A stretch of DNA of 64,000 nt from Gimesia alba (lineage in GTDB: Bacteria; Planctomycetota; Planctomycetia; Planctomycetales; Planctomycetaceae), in the NCBI RefSeq assembly GCF_007744675.1, contig NZ_CP036269.1:1007501-1071500 (forward strand), written 5' to 3'. The first letter of the stretch is position 1, and each line of letters begins with the position of its first letter. Below are positions 17,362-27,449 of the stretch, piece by piece. The translations under genes and the position numbers were made by a program. Under the pieces are notes generated by a model, which saw only the letters and a program-made list of their open reading frames with translations, was not told where the DNA came from and searched no databases.

Positions 17362-18366
17362 ATGCACACTAAAGTACCGAATTCCAAGCACTCATCTCGC
17401 CGTGGTTTTACTCTGATTGAGTTATTAGTAGTGATGGCGATTATTGCCTTGCTGGCTGCAATGTTGCTGCCTGCGATTCAAAGAGCCCGGGAGAGTGCCC
17501 GTCGTACACAGTGCATCAATAATTTGAAACAGCTTGGTCTGGCCGCGTTCAACTATGAGAGCTCATTCCGCTGTCTGCCTTCGGGCTGGGTTGAGATATT
17601 AGAGCTTGACATGAACGGCCAGCCAATCGCTCCTCCGGCACCAATCAACAATGCCAATGTCGCATTTAATGAAGATGTCGTCATTCCCCTCGATACAGAT
17701 CAACTTGATTCCAATGGGAACCGGATCACCCAGTATCGTCTGACTGAATGGGAAGTTTCTCCGTGGTGGGGCTGGCAAGCATTGATGCTTGCTGAGTTGG
17801 ATCAGGCTACCATTAACATTGATTACGATCAGTTTAAATTTTCAAACGACAGTAAAGAAGCCAGTACAGTAGCGATTGAGAGCTTTATTTGCCCGAGTGC
17901 ATCTCTTCCAACGAATCGGCCGCGTGGACTTGGCTATTGCAATTATCGTGGCGTGGGTGGATATACTGAAGGGACCCTGCCAGTGGTCCCTTATACCCGT
18001 CGATTTAAGGGGGGGATTTTCGGACCTAACAGTGCAACCCGTATTCGAGATATCGGTGATGGCACCACCAACACTCTGATGTTTGGTGAATCCTCTTTTG
18101 GATTCTGGGCAGACAGCCATAGTGCTGTCGCAGGATATGTTGCGAACTCTGATGGGAGTTCCACATTTCATGAGCAGCATAACTTTGATGGTATGCCAGA
18201 ACAGAATACTGCATTTTTCCTGACCTTTGGTTCCTTCCATGATGATGTCGCTCATTTTGCACTTGCGGATGGCTCTACGAAATCCATGGCCAAAAATATT
18301 GATGCCAATCTCTTTCGTCAACTTTGTGTACGAAACGATGGCGAACGGGTGACCGGCGAGTGGTAA
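17362..18366 (+). CDS. DUF1559 protein with type IV pilin-like N-terminus
   Basis: 334 aa, AGGGAG seven bases before ATG. Residues about 12-36 hold a full prepilin signal, [19 protein letters not shown], with cleavage expected after the Gly and Glu at +5. Then comes the conserved [20 protein letters not shown] segment of planctomycete DUF1559 proteins, and near the C-terminus the family HxxxxxxxxxDG block ([10 protein letters not shown]). These pseudopilin-like proteins are greatly expanded in planctomycetes and are thought to be exported and assembled by a type II/IV-like system, role unknown. Single gene. Confidence 0.9.
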   Translation: MHTKVPNSKHSSRRGFTLIELLVVMAIIALLAAMLLPAIQRARESARRTQCINNLKQLGLAAFNYESSFRCLPSGWVEILELDMNGQPIAPPAPINNANVAFNEDVVIPLDTDQLDSNGNRITQYRLTEWEVSPWWGWQALMLAELDQATINIDYDQFKFSNDSKEASTVAIESFICPSASLPTNRPRGLGYCNYRGVGGYTEGTLPVVPYTRRFKGGIFGPNSATRIRDIGDGTTNTLMFGESSFGFWADSHSAVAGYVANSDGSSTFHEQHNFDGMPEQNTAFFLTFGSFHDDVAHFALADGSTKSMAKNIDANLFRQLCVRNDGERVTGEW

Positions 18367-18402
18367 AGCAATGCTGAGCCAGATTTCGTAGCCAGTGGTG
18401 AG

Positions 18403-19464
<1,062 letters not shown>

Positions 19465-19501
19465 GATCAGAAACGCTGTTTCAAAAAGAGAGAGCTGAAG
19501 T

Positions 19502-19960
19502 TCAGTCGTTGCTGTTGGCGAACATTTTACGAATGGCTTCGATTCGTTTACGGTTTGCTCCCAGGTCAGAATATCCTACACGAGAAGCAGATCGAACATG
19601 GATCACATTCTGACGGGAATCAACCAGGAACTCAACGTCATCGACGAATCGAAAACAGAGAGAACGGAATTCGGCCCGGAGATAATCTTCGTTCTGCACG
19701 ACAATACGGCATCCACGTTGCCTGTTGAGAATTTCTGTTAGCTGCTGCACTGCTTCATTTTTAGGACCGGAATATTGCAAAGGCGCGATCTGATGAGCGG
19801 GAGACTGATCCTGCGAGCAGACACAATTGGGCGAGTCCGGGCAAGGGCTCAAGTGTTGATCGACGACTCCCAGATTCGCGGGGGGACTGCTCAACGTGTT
19901 CCACAGGACAATGCCGAGATACGCAGCTAATAAAAAAGAGACGCACCAGAAAAGAATCAT
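19502..19960 (-). CDS. DUF1499 family protein, membrane-anchored
   Basis: 152 aa. An N-terminal membrane helix (about 2-20) is followed by the DUF1499 signature SPCPDSPNCVCSQ and a domain with the family pattern of short strands (GCRIVVQNEDYLRAEFRS, FVDDVEFLVD, IHVRSASRVGYSDLGANRKR). The family is common in envelopes of photosynthetic and marine bacteria; biochemical function is unknown. It lies between the EpmA gene and the large FHA protein gene, all on the minus strand, about 37 bases from the former. Confidence 0.85.
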   Translation of the reverse strand: MILFWCVSFLLAAYLGIVLWNTLSSPPANLGVVDQHLSPCPDSPNCVCSQDQSPAHQIAPLQYSGPKNEAVQQLTEILNRQRGCRIVVQNEDYLRAEFRSLCFRFVDDVEFLVDSRQNVIHVRSASRVGYSDLGANRKRIEAIRKMFANSND

Positions 19961-20007
19961 TTTTCTAATACGCCTCCTGTTGGATGTTGATTGATGCGGA
20001 GAGATGA

Positions 20008-23000
20008 TCAGTCTTCTTCCTCTTCAAAATCGGATAACCCGCGCAGGTGTTCTTCTTCGTCGGTCGAGCGGTCCTGGTTGCTCCTGGCACGGGCACTTTT
20101 TAACAACTGTTCTTCCAGTGATTGTAGCTCTTCCTCTTCAGCAGACAACTGTTGCAACTGCTCCTGGATGCCTTTGATACTATTTAAGGTGTCTAACGGA
20201 GGCTCCTCTGTCTGTTCTGCTATGATTTCCGATTCCACTGGCTCTTCCAGAGGCTCTGCTTCGATTTCATCGGCAGCCGCTGTTTCTGTTTGTTCTGACA
20301 ATTTTGACAGCGGTTTCTTCTTTTCTGGGAATAAACGCTTAGCCTCTTGATAGCCTCTCTGGAATTGGGCAATCGCAGCAATACTGACCGCCAAAGCAGC
20401 CCATTTGAAAATTCCCAGGCTATTTGCGCCCCAGAACCATTCCGCGAAGATGATGATGGTGATTAAAACGCAAACTCCCATTAATACGCTCTTGAATATC
20501 AGGTCGGTTCGCTGATGTTTCAGGGAGTGCCGGGCAATCGCCATCCGGGCAGAATAGTTGGCAGCATCCCGAAAGGAATTCATGGCGTCGCGGACTGCGT
20601 CTTTGTCTTGTGAATGAGTAGGGGCTTTCTTCAGTGTTTCCAGTTTTTCTTCCATCGTCATGCTGGCTGTGGCCGGTTGAGTTTCCAGAAGGCTGCTGGT
20701 CTCCAGGGGGCAGCTCGCTCCTATTTCAAAGCCTGGTTCCGGGTTGGCTTTCACTGAACGCGATTCTGATGGAGCGCTTTCTCCTGATTTTCCTCCGCGG
20801 GAACGTTCCAGTAATTTTTCCATATAAGCGGCGATAGAATCTGAATCATCTGCATCTTCCAGTTCCAACGCCTCTTTCTGCTCAGTGGTTGCTTCCGTCT
20901 CAGAAATTTGCTTTGACTGGGCGGGATTCTGATCAGTCGCCTGTTCTGGTTCGGTTGTCTCGGGATCCGTTTTTTTTGTGAATAAATCCAGTAAGCTGCC
21001 CGACTTTTCAGCCGGTTCAGCGGGAGTTTCCGGTTCGTCTTTGGAAGAATTTTTCATAAACGACTGTAACAAAGAACCTGTGGCCTCTGGTATTTCTTCA
21101 ATCGATTCTGCTGAAGTCTGTTCCTGGATGTCTGTCTCTGCAGCTGGGCTGGATGCCATCTCTTCTGGATTCAGTCCGACTTCGGCCATCAGACTCTCAC
21201 GCTCGTCTAACTGTTGCTCACGAATCTGAATGATACGTTCACGATCCTGAAGTTCCCCCTGGTCTTTCTGAATCTGTAACCGCTGCGATTCCAGATTGTC
21301 TCTCTGGCGACCGATCTCTTCCCGATCAATCATCAGCTGATCATGGTCCAATGCCAGCTTCTCTTTTTCTGAGGCGATTTCATCGAGCGCTATTTGCTCA
21401 TCCGGGCTGTTTTGTTCTTGCTCCGGTTCTTGCTGTTCCCGTGCATTCAGCTGTTCTTCCCGCGCCTGCAACGTTTCCTGTTGCTGTTCCAGTTCGGCAC
21501 GAAGTTGCTCCAACTCTTCCCGTTGCTCTGCAAGACTATCCTGCTCGACAGAGTCGGTATTTTGATCGAGCGATGCGTCGGCTGTTTGATCATTCTTCAA
21601 TTCCTGCTCGCGGGCTGCCAGTTGTTCCTCGCGTTCAACGAGTGACTGTTCCCGTTCCGCCAGTTCCTGTTTCTGCAGGTCCAGCTCAGACTGATACTGT
21701 TCGAGCCCCGTCTGCTGCTCGGTGAGCTGTTCGCGTTCGGCTTCCAGTTCGGCGAGTGCTTTCTCTGACTGCTCGCTCTCAGTGGCTTTGGAAGCTTGTT
21801 CTGTTTCGAGCGTGGATTTCTGCTCGTTGAGTTCCTCACGAAGCGTCTCAAGTTGCTCCGCCTGTTCGGCCAGAGACTGCTCTCGTTCTGCCAGTTCCTG
21901 TTTCTGCAGATCCAGCTCAGACTGATATTGTTCAAGTCCCGCCTGTTGTTCGGCGAGCTGTTCGCGTTCGGCTTCCAGTTCGGCGAGTGCTTTCTCCGAC
22001 TGTTCGTTCTCAGTGGCTTTGGAAGCCTGTTCTGTTTCGAGCGTGGCTTTCTGCTCGTTGAGTTCCTCACGAAGCGTCTCAAGTTGCTCCGCCTGTTCGG
22101 CCAGAGACTGCTCTCGTTCTGCCAGTTCCTGTTTCTGCAGATCCAGCTCAGACTGATACTGTTCGAGTCCCGCCTGTTGCTCGGTGAGCTGTTCGCGTTC
22201 GGTTTCCAGTTCGGCGAGCGCTTTCTCCGACTGCTCGCTCTCAGTGGCTTTGGAAGCTTGTTCTGTTTCGAGCGTGGCTTTCTGCTCGTTGAGTTCCTCA
22301 TGAAGCCTCTCAAGTTGCTCCGCCTGTTCGGCCAGAGACTGTTCCCGTTCCGTTAGCTCCTGTTTCTGCAGATCCAACTCAGACTGATATTGTTCGAGCC
22401 CCGTCTGCTGTTCGGTGAGTTGTTCCTGTTCCGCTTCCAGTTCTGTTTGTCGCTGTTGATGTTGTTGCTCTTGCGCTTCGATTGCATTGGCACGAGATTC
22501 TAACGCCGTCTGATCTTCTTCCAGGCTGGTTCGTGCGTTTTCCCACTCCAGTTTTTCTGTTTCAAAATGCGTGCGCTGTTCTTCCAGTTGGCTCATCTGA
22601 AGTGTATAGGCTTCACGCTCTGCTTCCAGTTCGGCTGATTTGGCATTCAGCTCCGACTGCAGCTGATCCAGCGTGGTCTGCTGTTCGTTCAGCGTGTCTT
22701 GCCGTGCTGCGATTTGTGATTCCAGTTCCTGCAATGTGGAATTCTTTTGTTCGAACTCCTCGCGGACTGCTTGCGCTTCCTGTTGCTGAAGATTTAACTC
22801 TTCAGTCTGACTTTGCAGTCGCGTCTGTTGTTCGGCCAGTTCATTGCGGGTCGCTTCCAGCTGTGCCAGTTCTTCCTGCAATTGTACTTTTTGTTGTTCC
22901 AGTTCCTGCTGTAAATCGGTCTGATTTGCAGTCGCCTGTTGTTGTGCTTCTAATGCCTGCTTTTGTTCAGACAGTGCGGCTGTCTGTTCCTGAAGTGATG

Positions 23001-24027
23001 CCTGTTGTGTTTCCAGGTCCTCCGCCCAGGACTCCAGCCGATTTCGTTCCTCGATCAGGTTCTGCTCGAAAGACTCGAACGATTGTTCCCATTCAGAAAT
23101 CGCATTTTGTTGTTGCTGTTGTTCTGTTTTTGATGCTTCCAGAAAGGCCCGTTCGGTTTCCTGTTCTACTTGTGTGCTGGCCTGTTTTGCTTCCAGATCG
23201 AGCCAGGCATGGAACAGTTCTCGTTGCTGTTCTGTTAGCGCTGCCTGTTCTCCTTTTAGTGACTGCTCCAATTGCACAAGTTGCTGTCTCTGCGCATGCA
23301 CCTGATTCTGCCGTGTCAGCAGTTGTGCCTGTTCCTGTGAAATTTCCTGCTTCAGAAGATCTAACTGTTGGAGTTTTTGATCCAACTCCAGAATGGACTC
23401 CTCAAAGGTTGGTTGTAAATGCTGAGCTGCTTGCATATGGGGCGGCTCATGGTCATCTACCTTGGGATCAATTAAAAAACGTTCATGCAACTGGTGCAGT
23501 TCTGTTTCCTGTTGCTCCATTTCCCGTTGCAGCGCGACTTGTTCTGATTCGATCTTTTGCAACAACACCTGACGTTCAGCCAGCATCTGTTGAACTTTGG
23601 CAACGGCTTGCAGTTCTTCCGGGATTTCAATTCCGGCTCTTGATGCAGGTCTGTTTTCGGAACTCTCTAGTTTTGGTTCCACTTCAGAGGTCACTTCGTT
23701 GATACTCTCGACCTGAAAGCCGACGGGGCCTGCAAAAAACTTCATGCCGGCGGTTAACGTGATCTGGCGGATCGGCCGATCGTTCACCCAGACGCGCGGA
23801 TCGATAGCTTGCAGGGTCACTTCATCGGTTCCAACATGAATGCTGGCATGTTGTTCTGCGATGCCCGGAACTTCAATCCGGATCGGACATTCCGCCGAGG
23901 ACCCGATCTGATAATCACCGCGCGTTAATTTCACGGTCGCCATTTTATGTGTCAAAGGCACCAGCGAAACCTGTAGCTCGCTTGATGTCTGTGTTGCCGG
24001 TGAATGTGGGGGTGATGTTGTTAACAT
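20008..24027 (-). CDS. FHA-domain giant coiled-coil membrane protein
   Basis: 1339 aa from the ATG at 24027, which has GGGAG at good distance (a TTG 15 bases further up is less likely). An FHA domain occupies about residues 20-115 (strand TRGDYQIGSSAECPIRI, then HASIHV), a phosphothreonine-binding fold. From about 130 to 1000 the protein is an almost continuous Glu/Gln-rich coiled coil. A Ser/Glu/Pro-rich region follows, then two membrane helices near 1200-1250 (VLMGVCVLITIIIFAEW and FKWAALAVSIAAIAQF), and a coiled C-terminal tail. Probably a cytoskeletal or membrane-tethering scaffold regulated by phosphorylation (inference). It contains near-identical repeats at 21690-22414. Confidence 0.85.
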   Translation of the reverse strand: MLTTSPPHSPATQTSSELQVSLVPLTHKMATVKLTRGDYQIGSSAECPIRIEVPGIAEQHASIHVGTDEVTLQAIDPRVWVNDRPIRQITLTAGMKFFAGPVGFQVESINEVTSEVEPKLESSENRPASRAGIEIPEELQAVAKVQQMLAERQVLLQKIESEQVALQREMEQQETELHQLHERFLIDPKVDDHEPPHMQAAQHLQPTFEESILELDQKLQQLDLLKQEISQEQAQLLTRQNQVHAQRQQLVQLEQSLKGEQAALTEQQRELFHAWLDLEAKQASTQVEQETERAFLEASKTEQQQQQNAISEWEQSFESFEQNLIEERNRLESWAEDLETQQASLQEQTAALSEQKQALEAQQQATANQTDLQQELEQQKVQLQEELAQLEATRNELAEQQTRLQSQTEELNLQQQEAQAVREEFEQKNSTLQELESQIAARQDTLNEQQTTLDQLQSELNAKSAELEAEREAYTLQMSQLEEQRTHFETEKLEWENARTSLEEDQTALESRANAIEAQEQQHQQRQTELEAEQEQLTEQQTGLEQYQSELDLQKQELTEREQSLAEQAEQLERLHEELNEQKATLETEQASKATESEQSEKALAELETEREQLTEQQAGLEQYQSELDLQKQELAEREQSLAEQAEQLETLREELNEQKATLETEQASKATENEQSEKALAELEAEREQLAEQQAGLEQYQSELDLQKQELAEREQSLAEQAEQLETLREELNEQKSTLETEQASKATESEQSEKALAELEAEREQLTEQQTGLEQYQSELDLQKQELAEREQSLVEREEQLAAREQELKNDQTADASLDQNTDSVEQDSLAEQREELEQLRAELEQQQETLQAREEQLNAREQQEPEQEQNSPDEQIALDEIASEKEKLALDHDQLMIDREEIGRQRDNLESQRLQIQKDQGELQDRERIIQIREQQLDERESLMAEVGLNPEEMASSPAAETDIQEQTSAESIEEIPEATGSLLQSFMKNSSKDEPETPAEPAEKSGSLLDLFTKKTDPETTEPEQATDQNPAQSKQISETEATTEQKEALELEDADDSDSIAAYMEKLLERSRGGKSGESAPSESRSVKANPEPGFEIGASCPLETSSLLETQPATASMTMEEKLETLKKAPTHSQDKDAVRDAMNSFRDAANYSARMAIARHSLKHQRTDLIFKSVLMGVCVLITIIIFAEWFWGANSLGIFKWAALAVSIAAIAQFQRGYQEAKRLFPEKKKPLSKLSEQTETAAADEIEAEPLEEPVESEIIAEQTEEPPLDTLNSIKGIQEQLQQLSAEEEELQSLEEQLLKSARARSNQDRSTDEEEHLRGLSDFEEEED
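21690..22414 (-). repeat. 231-bp tandem repeats inside the coiled-coil gene
   Basis: The protein unit is 77 residues, starting GLEQYQSELDLQKQEL and containing LETEQASKATE and EKALAELE. Three full copies and part of a fourth lie in a row; recurring points such as CTGATACTGTTCGAG/CTGATATTGTTCAAG are spaced by 231 bases (about 22384, 22153, 21922, 21691). Near identity at DNA level means recent duplication or gene conversion; copy number may vary between strains and may be mis-assembled from short reads. Confidence 0.85.
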
Positions 24028-24455
24028 CCTGTTTACTCCCAAAAAGCGCTTTTAACGAATTTGTTTACAGTGGAATCGCATCCCTGCCAACCACCGTGTA
24101 TGCGATTTCAAGGTGGATGATTCTAAAAAGAAACATACTATTTCTACTGGCATATACCTTGGAAAACAGAGTCGGTCAAACTTTTGGGCTGGGTCAGGGG
24201 GAGGGATTTCTCTTAAAAAGAAAGTTTTGGTATCTGGGCGGGAACATAGCGATTGTAGTGATAAAACGTCCGCCATTTTTTCGCTGATTCTGGTGAAAAA
24301 CAGACAAAATTGCTGATCAATGCCGTCTCTTTAGTAGAGTCCTATGACATCAGCAGCCGGGATGCCTATAATAGAAAAGATCTCTTTTGTTCAAAGATGC
24401 AGGTCCATTTACCTTCAACCTCAGGCTGACGACCCTCGAACACGGTACTGATTTT
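24028..24455. other. 428-base divergent intergenic region
   Basis: It separates the minus-strand FHA gene from the plus-strand zinc-ribbon gene. No gene is seen. The plus-strand promoter at 24344-24372 is the only assigned site. Confidence 0.6.
24344..24372 (+). promoter_or_regulatory. sigma70-type promoter of the 24456-27166 operon
   Basis: ATGACA (24344-24349, five of six to TTGACA), a 17-base spacer and a perfect TATAAT (24367-24372). The expected transcript start lies near 24379, about 77 bases before the ATG at 24456. One of the best promoter matches in the window. Confidence 0.55.
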
Positions 24456-25595
24456 ATGGCTGACTGGCTGAAAATTCCGTCGAAAAAAAAACGCCGTGAA
24501 GAGGATATTCCAGAGCCTTATGAAATCGTGTGTGTTTGCGGGGTGAGTCTCTCGGGCTATCGTCGCAAGACCCCCTATCGGCATGCGTGTCAGCAATGTG
24601 ATGAGATTTATTTCATTCTTCCCCGCAATAGTTATCCTGCACCCAAAGCGCGCAAAAAGAAGAAGCAGGTTCCTACGCAGCAGCAGCTTGCCGAATTGAT
24701 TTTGAATTCGCCTTTGATAGTGAAATTCCGGGAAAAGCGCAAGCAGAAACAAGCGGCGCGCCAGGCCGGTGAAGCTGCCGCTTCAGCGCCCGCAAAACCG
24801 AAGGTATCACCCTTTGAGCTACCACCACCGCGGACCAAGCTGATCACTCCCTTCAGAGGAATCCTGGTCGGCATCGTGCTGATTGTGGGCCTCACCGCTT
24901 ACGGGATACTCCACAGTCGCAAATTGGAGCAGGCGTCGGAAACATTGAAAACCGCCACTGCAGCAGGCGAAGATCTGTTAAAGCAGGGAGACTTACCTGC
25001 CGCGAATACTGCCTATCTGGATGCGTTTCACGCGCTGAATGTGCTGGGACGGACTGATCAGAGGGCCAACGAGATTCGTCAGACTTCGCTCGAATTACAG
25101 GCAATCAATTCGCAAGCCGTCTCGCCACTGTTTGAAATCGCAGATGAGGCGGTAACCAAGATCAAACAAAGCGATGCAGAAAGCTGGGAATCGCTGTTCG
25201 ATGTGCGGTATGCGGGAACCTGGATGATCTTTGAAGCAGCATTGATTCCGCTTGCTGAGGACCCGGAAACAGAGGCGCCCCGCTATCGTCTGAACTTTCC
25301 GGTGCTGCTGGATGAATATACCTTGCATCTGGAATTGACGTCGCCGACCTTTATTGAGTATCTCAAACAGCATCCCGGTCAGCCTCTGATCTTCGCCGCG
25401 CAGATGAAAGCTTTTCAACAGGGGGGCGACCAGAGTGATACGGGCATCATAGAACTCGATGGGAAGACCGCGTTTTTATGGTCGCATCTGGATCTGTATG
25501 AGCAACTGGGAATTCAGTTCGATGAGTTCCACAATCGCGATCAAATTGAGGGGATTCTCAATCAACAAACCCAATTCCTGGGGCTGTCAAAATGA
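24456..25595 (+). CDS. zinc-ribbon membrane protein, unknown function
   Basis: About 379 aa from the ATG at 24456; an in-frame start at 24387 is possible but lies close to the predicted transcript start. The N-terminal cytoplasmic part has a four-Cys zinc-ribbon-like pattern (CVCGVSLSGYR, then ACQQCDEIYF), then a Lys/Arg-rich linker, a membrane helix near residue 135-155 (RGILVGIVLIVGLTAYGIL), and a C-terminal extracytoplasmic domain with a TPR-like pair (AGEDLLKQGDLPAANTAYL) and a beta-rich end. It overlaps the next gene by four bases (ATGA), so the two are translationally coupled. No family name recognised. Confidence 0.7.
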   Translation: MADWLKIPSKKKRREEDIPEPYEIVCVCGVSLSGYRRKTPYRHACQQCDEIYFILPRNSYPAPKARKKKKQVPTQQQLAELILNSPLIVKFREKRKQKQAARQAGEAAASAPAKPKVSPFELPPPRTKLITPFRGILVGIVLIVGLTAYGILHSRKLEQASETLKTATAAGEDLLKQGDLPAANTAYLDAFHALNVLGRTDQRANEIRQTSLELQAINSQAVSPLFEIADEAVTKIKQSDAESWESLFDVRYAGTWMIFEAALIPLAEDPETEAPRYRLNFPVLLDEYTLHLELTSPTFIEYLKQHPGQPLIFAAQMKAFQQGGDQSDTGIIELDGKTAFLWSHLDLYEQLGIQFDEFHNRDQIEGILNQQTQFLGLSK

Positions 25596-27166
25596 ATATT
25601 CAGAATCGAATCCGAGGTTGTTTCTGCTTGTTGCTGACTCTGGTCTTGTGTCAGGGGATGGCTGCCGCCGCGGATCGCAGTATCGAAAATTTCGTCAGCC
25701 AGCGCGAACAATGGAAGAAACTGCTGGGTGTCACGCAGACCTTAGAGGGCCGCATTTCGACATTCAGCTCCAAATCACTGCGATTTCGCAATTGTCCGAT
25801 TCCCTTTTATTTTGCCGGTCCGATTCCGAAACTGGACTCGACTTTCAAAAATGTGGAAGTGACAGGTGAGTTAGCACGTGAAAACGCGCGGATTATCTTC
25901 CGAGTTCAGTCTTTGAAAAAAATGCCGACTGATATCGAATATTTTGTAACCGAAGAAACCAAAATTGACCGGAGCAAACCACGGGAATGGTATGCCCTGG
26001 CGGACTGGGCCAGAAAGCGGGCTGAATTCTATGATGATAAAGAGCTGGCTCAAAAAGCACTCACCGCCTATCAAAACGGAATTGATCTCGAGTACCGTCA
26101 ACTGCTGGTCAAACAACCGAATTCGCTGTTGAAGCTGGCTGATCGTGCGCTAGAATTTCAACTCGATCCGCTGCTTGTGAATGCATTTAAGCATGAGGCT
26201 TTGATCCTCAAATGGCAGGAATTACAGAAACAGAAGAATCCGGATCAGGGACCTTTCATCACACAATTACTTCAGTTTTTTCCGACAGCCAAAACGCCAC
26301 AAAAGCAGGATGTGCCTGCGGAACGCAAACAGTATCTGGAAAATCAGATCGAGGTATTTAACCAGGCAGACCAGAAGAAACGGGAGCGGCTGGTGCGCTG
26401 GTTCTATTCACAGATCCTGCTGGAAGGCATCTTAAAGAATCTGTCCGAAGGGGGCAGCAACGGTTTTGAAATTGCAGCACGGATTGAAAAGCAATTGCCG
26501 GAACGTACGGATCTGGTCAAACAGTATCAGACCATGCAACTGGATTTCGATTTCGATCGGGTGGGCGAGCTGGCCCGTCAATATGTCCTGGATCTTTCAC
26601 AGGAATATCGGAAACGGGGCAATACGAAAAAAGCAAAACAAACATTGATTAACTGGCTGGAACAACGCCGCAAAAAACTGGACGCCGGTGATGCCGACGG
26701 CCGCGTGCGGCTGGCCCGCGATCTGATCGAACTGACCAGTGACAAGCCAGCGGCGACGAAACTGCTTTTAGAGGCTTGGAAATTGAATCCCAAGTCGTCT
26801 GAAACAGCGGCCTTGCTGGGACGACTCGGGTTTATGCTGCAGAAAGACAAATGGCTCAATCCAGAAGAAGTCAAAGAGTTTCGCGATGATCCGATTCGTA
26901 AGGCCATTCGCAACGGTACCGTCATCGCAGGCATGAACCGGAGTCAGGTCAAAAAAGCATTGGGGGCGCCCACGCAAATTGGCCGCAGTATTTCCGGCGG
27001 CGCGATCAATGAGTTATGGATTTACGGCGAAGCCAGTAATCAGAGCCTGGTCATTCAACTGGCCCGCAAGCAGCGAGACGATGAGCTCAAAGTCATCCGG
27101 ATTAAAAATGCACAAAACGCTCCATCCCCGATCAAAGAAGGCACCCCTGACGCGTCAGTCGAATAA
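25592..27166 (+). CDS. exported helical-repeat protein with BamE-like C-terminal motif
   Basis: 524 aa. A signal peptide (residues 1-27, ending GMAAAADR) is followed by a beta-type opening, then long helical TPR-like repeats (for example KELAQKALTAYQNGIDLEYR and GNTKKAKQTLINWLEQRRKK). Near the C-terminus, GMNRSQVKKALGAPTQIGRS followed by NELWIYG resembles the SmpA/BamE fold motif (GMxxxqVxxxLGxP...W.Y). This suggests a periplasmic or outer-membrane-associated structural protein. Coupled to the upstream zinc-ribbon membrane protein by an ATGA overlap; the pair probably acts together. Function not known. Confidence 0.7.
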   Translation: MNIQNRIRGCFCLLLTLVLCQGMAAAADRSIENFVSQREQWKKLLGVTQTLEGRISTFSSKSLRFRNCPIPFYFAGPIPKLDSTFKNVEVTGELARENARIIFRVQSLKKMPTDIEYFVTEETKIDRSKPREWYALADWARKRAEFYDDKELAQKALTAYQNGIDLEYRQLLVKQPNSLLKLADRALEFQLDPLLVNAFKHEALILKWQELQKQKNPDQGPFITQLLQFFPTAKTPQKQDVPAERKQYLENQIEVFNQADQKKRERLVRWFYSQILLEGILKNLSEGGSNGFEIAARIEKQLPERTDLVKQYQTMQLDFDFDRVGELARQYVLDLSQEYRKRGNTKKAKQTLINWLEQRRKKLDAGDADGRVRLARDLIELTSDKPAATKLLLEAWKLNPKSSETAALLGRLGFMLQKDKWLNPEEVKEFRDDPIRKAIRNGTVIAGMNRSQVKKALGAPTQIGRSISGGAINELWIYGEASNQSLVIQLARKQRDDELKVIRIKNAQNAPSPIKEGTPDASVE

Positions 27167-27449
27167 GGAGACCTGAACTGGTCAACCTTATATCTCTGCC
27201 CCGCGGATTTCTGTGTGAAATTCAGTTCATATCCAGGGGTTTGCCTCAATCAACATTGTCAGAAATCAGGTCAGTCACTATGGTTTAGCAGCCCGTGATT
27301 CCGCTGTATTGTTGGTGTGTGCTCTCCTGCTTGCCGGAGTCGTCTGATTCTGCAATGGGGTGCTTTTTCGGCGAGAATACCAGCTCGATGTCAGTGGTGA
27401 ATTACGGCTCAATATTGCCCCTCAACAAGGACTGTATGCGGTGACGGAA

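Noticed and set aside
21597..22313. 238-codon minus-strand frame with Ser/Arg/Asn repeats
   Set aside because: It is the +1 frame of the 231-bp repeats inside the FHA protein gene, so its repeats are a by-product.
22482..23702. 406-codon open frame on the plus strand, antisense to the FHA coiled-coil gene
   Set aside because: It arises from the biased Gln/Glu codons of the real gene read backwards; composition is Val/Pro/Leu/Arg-rich without any domain, and no ribosome-binding site is seen.
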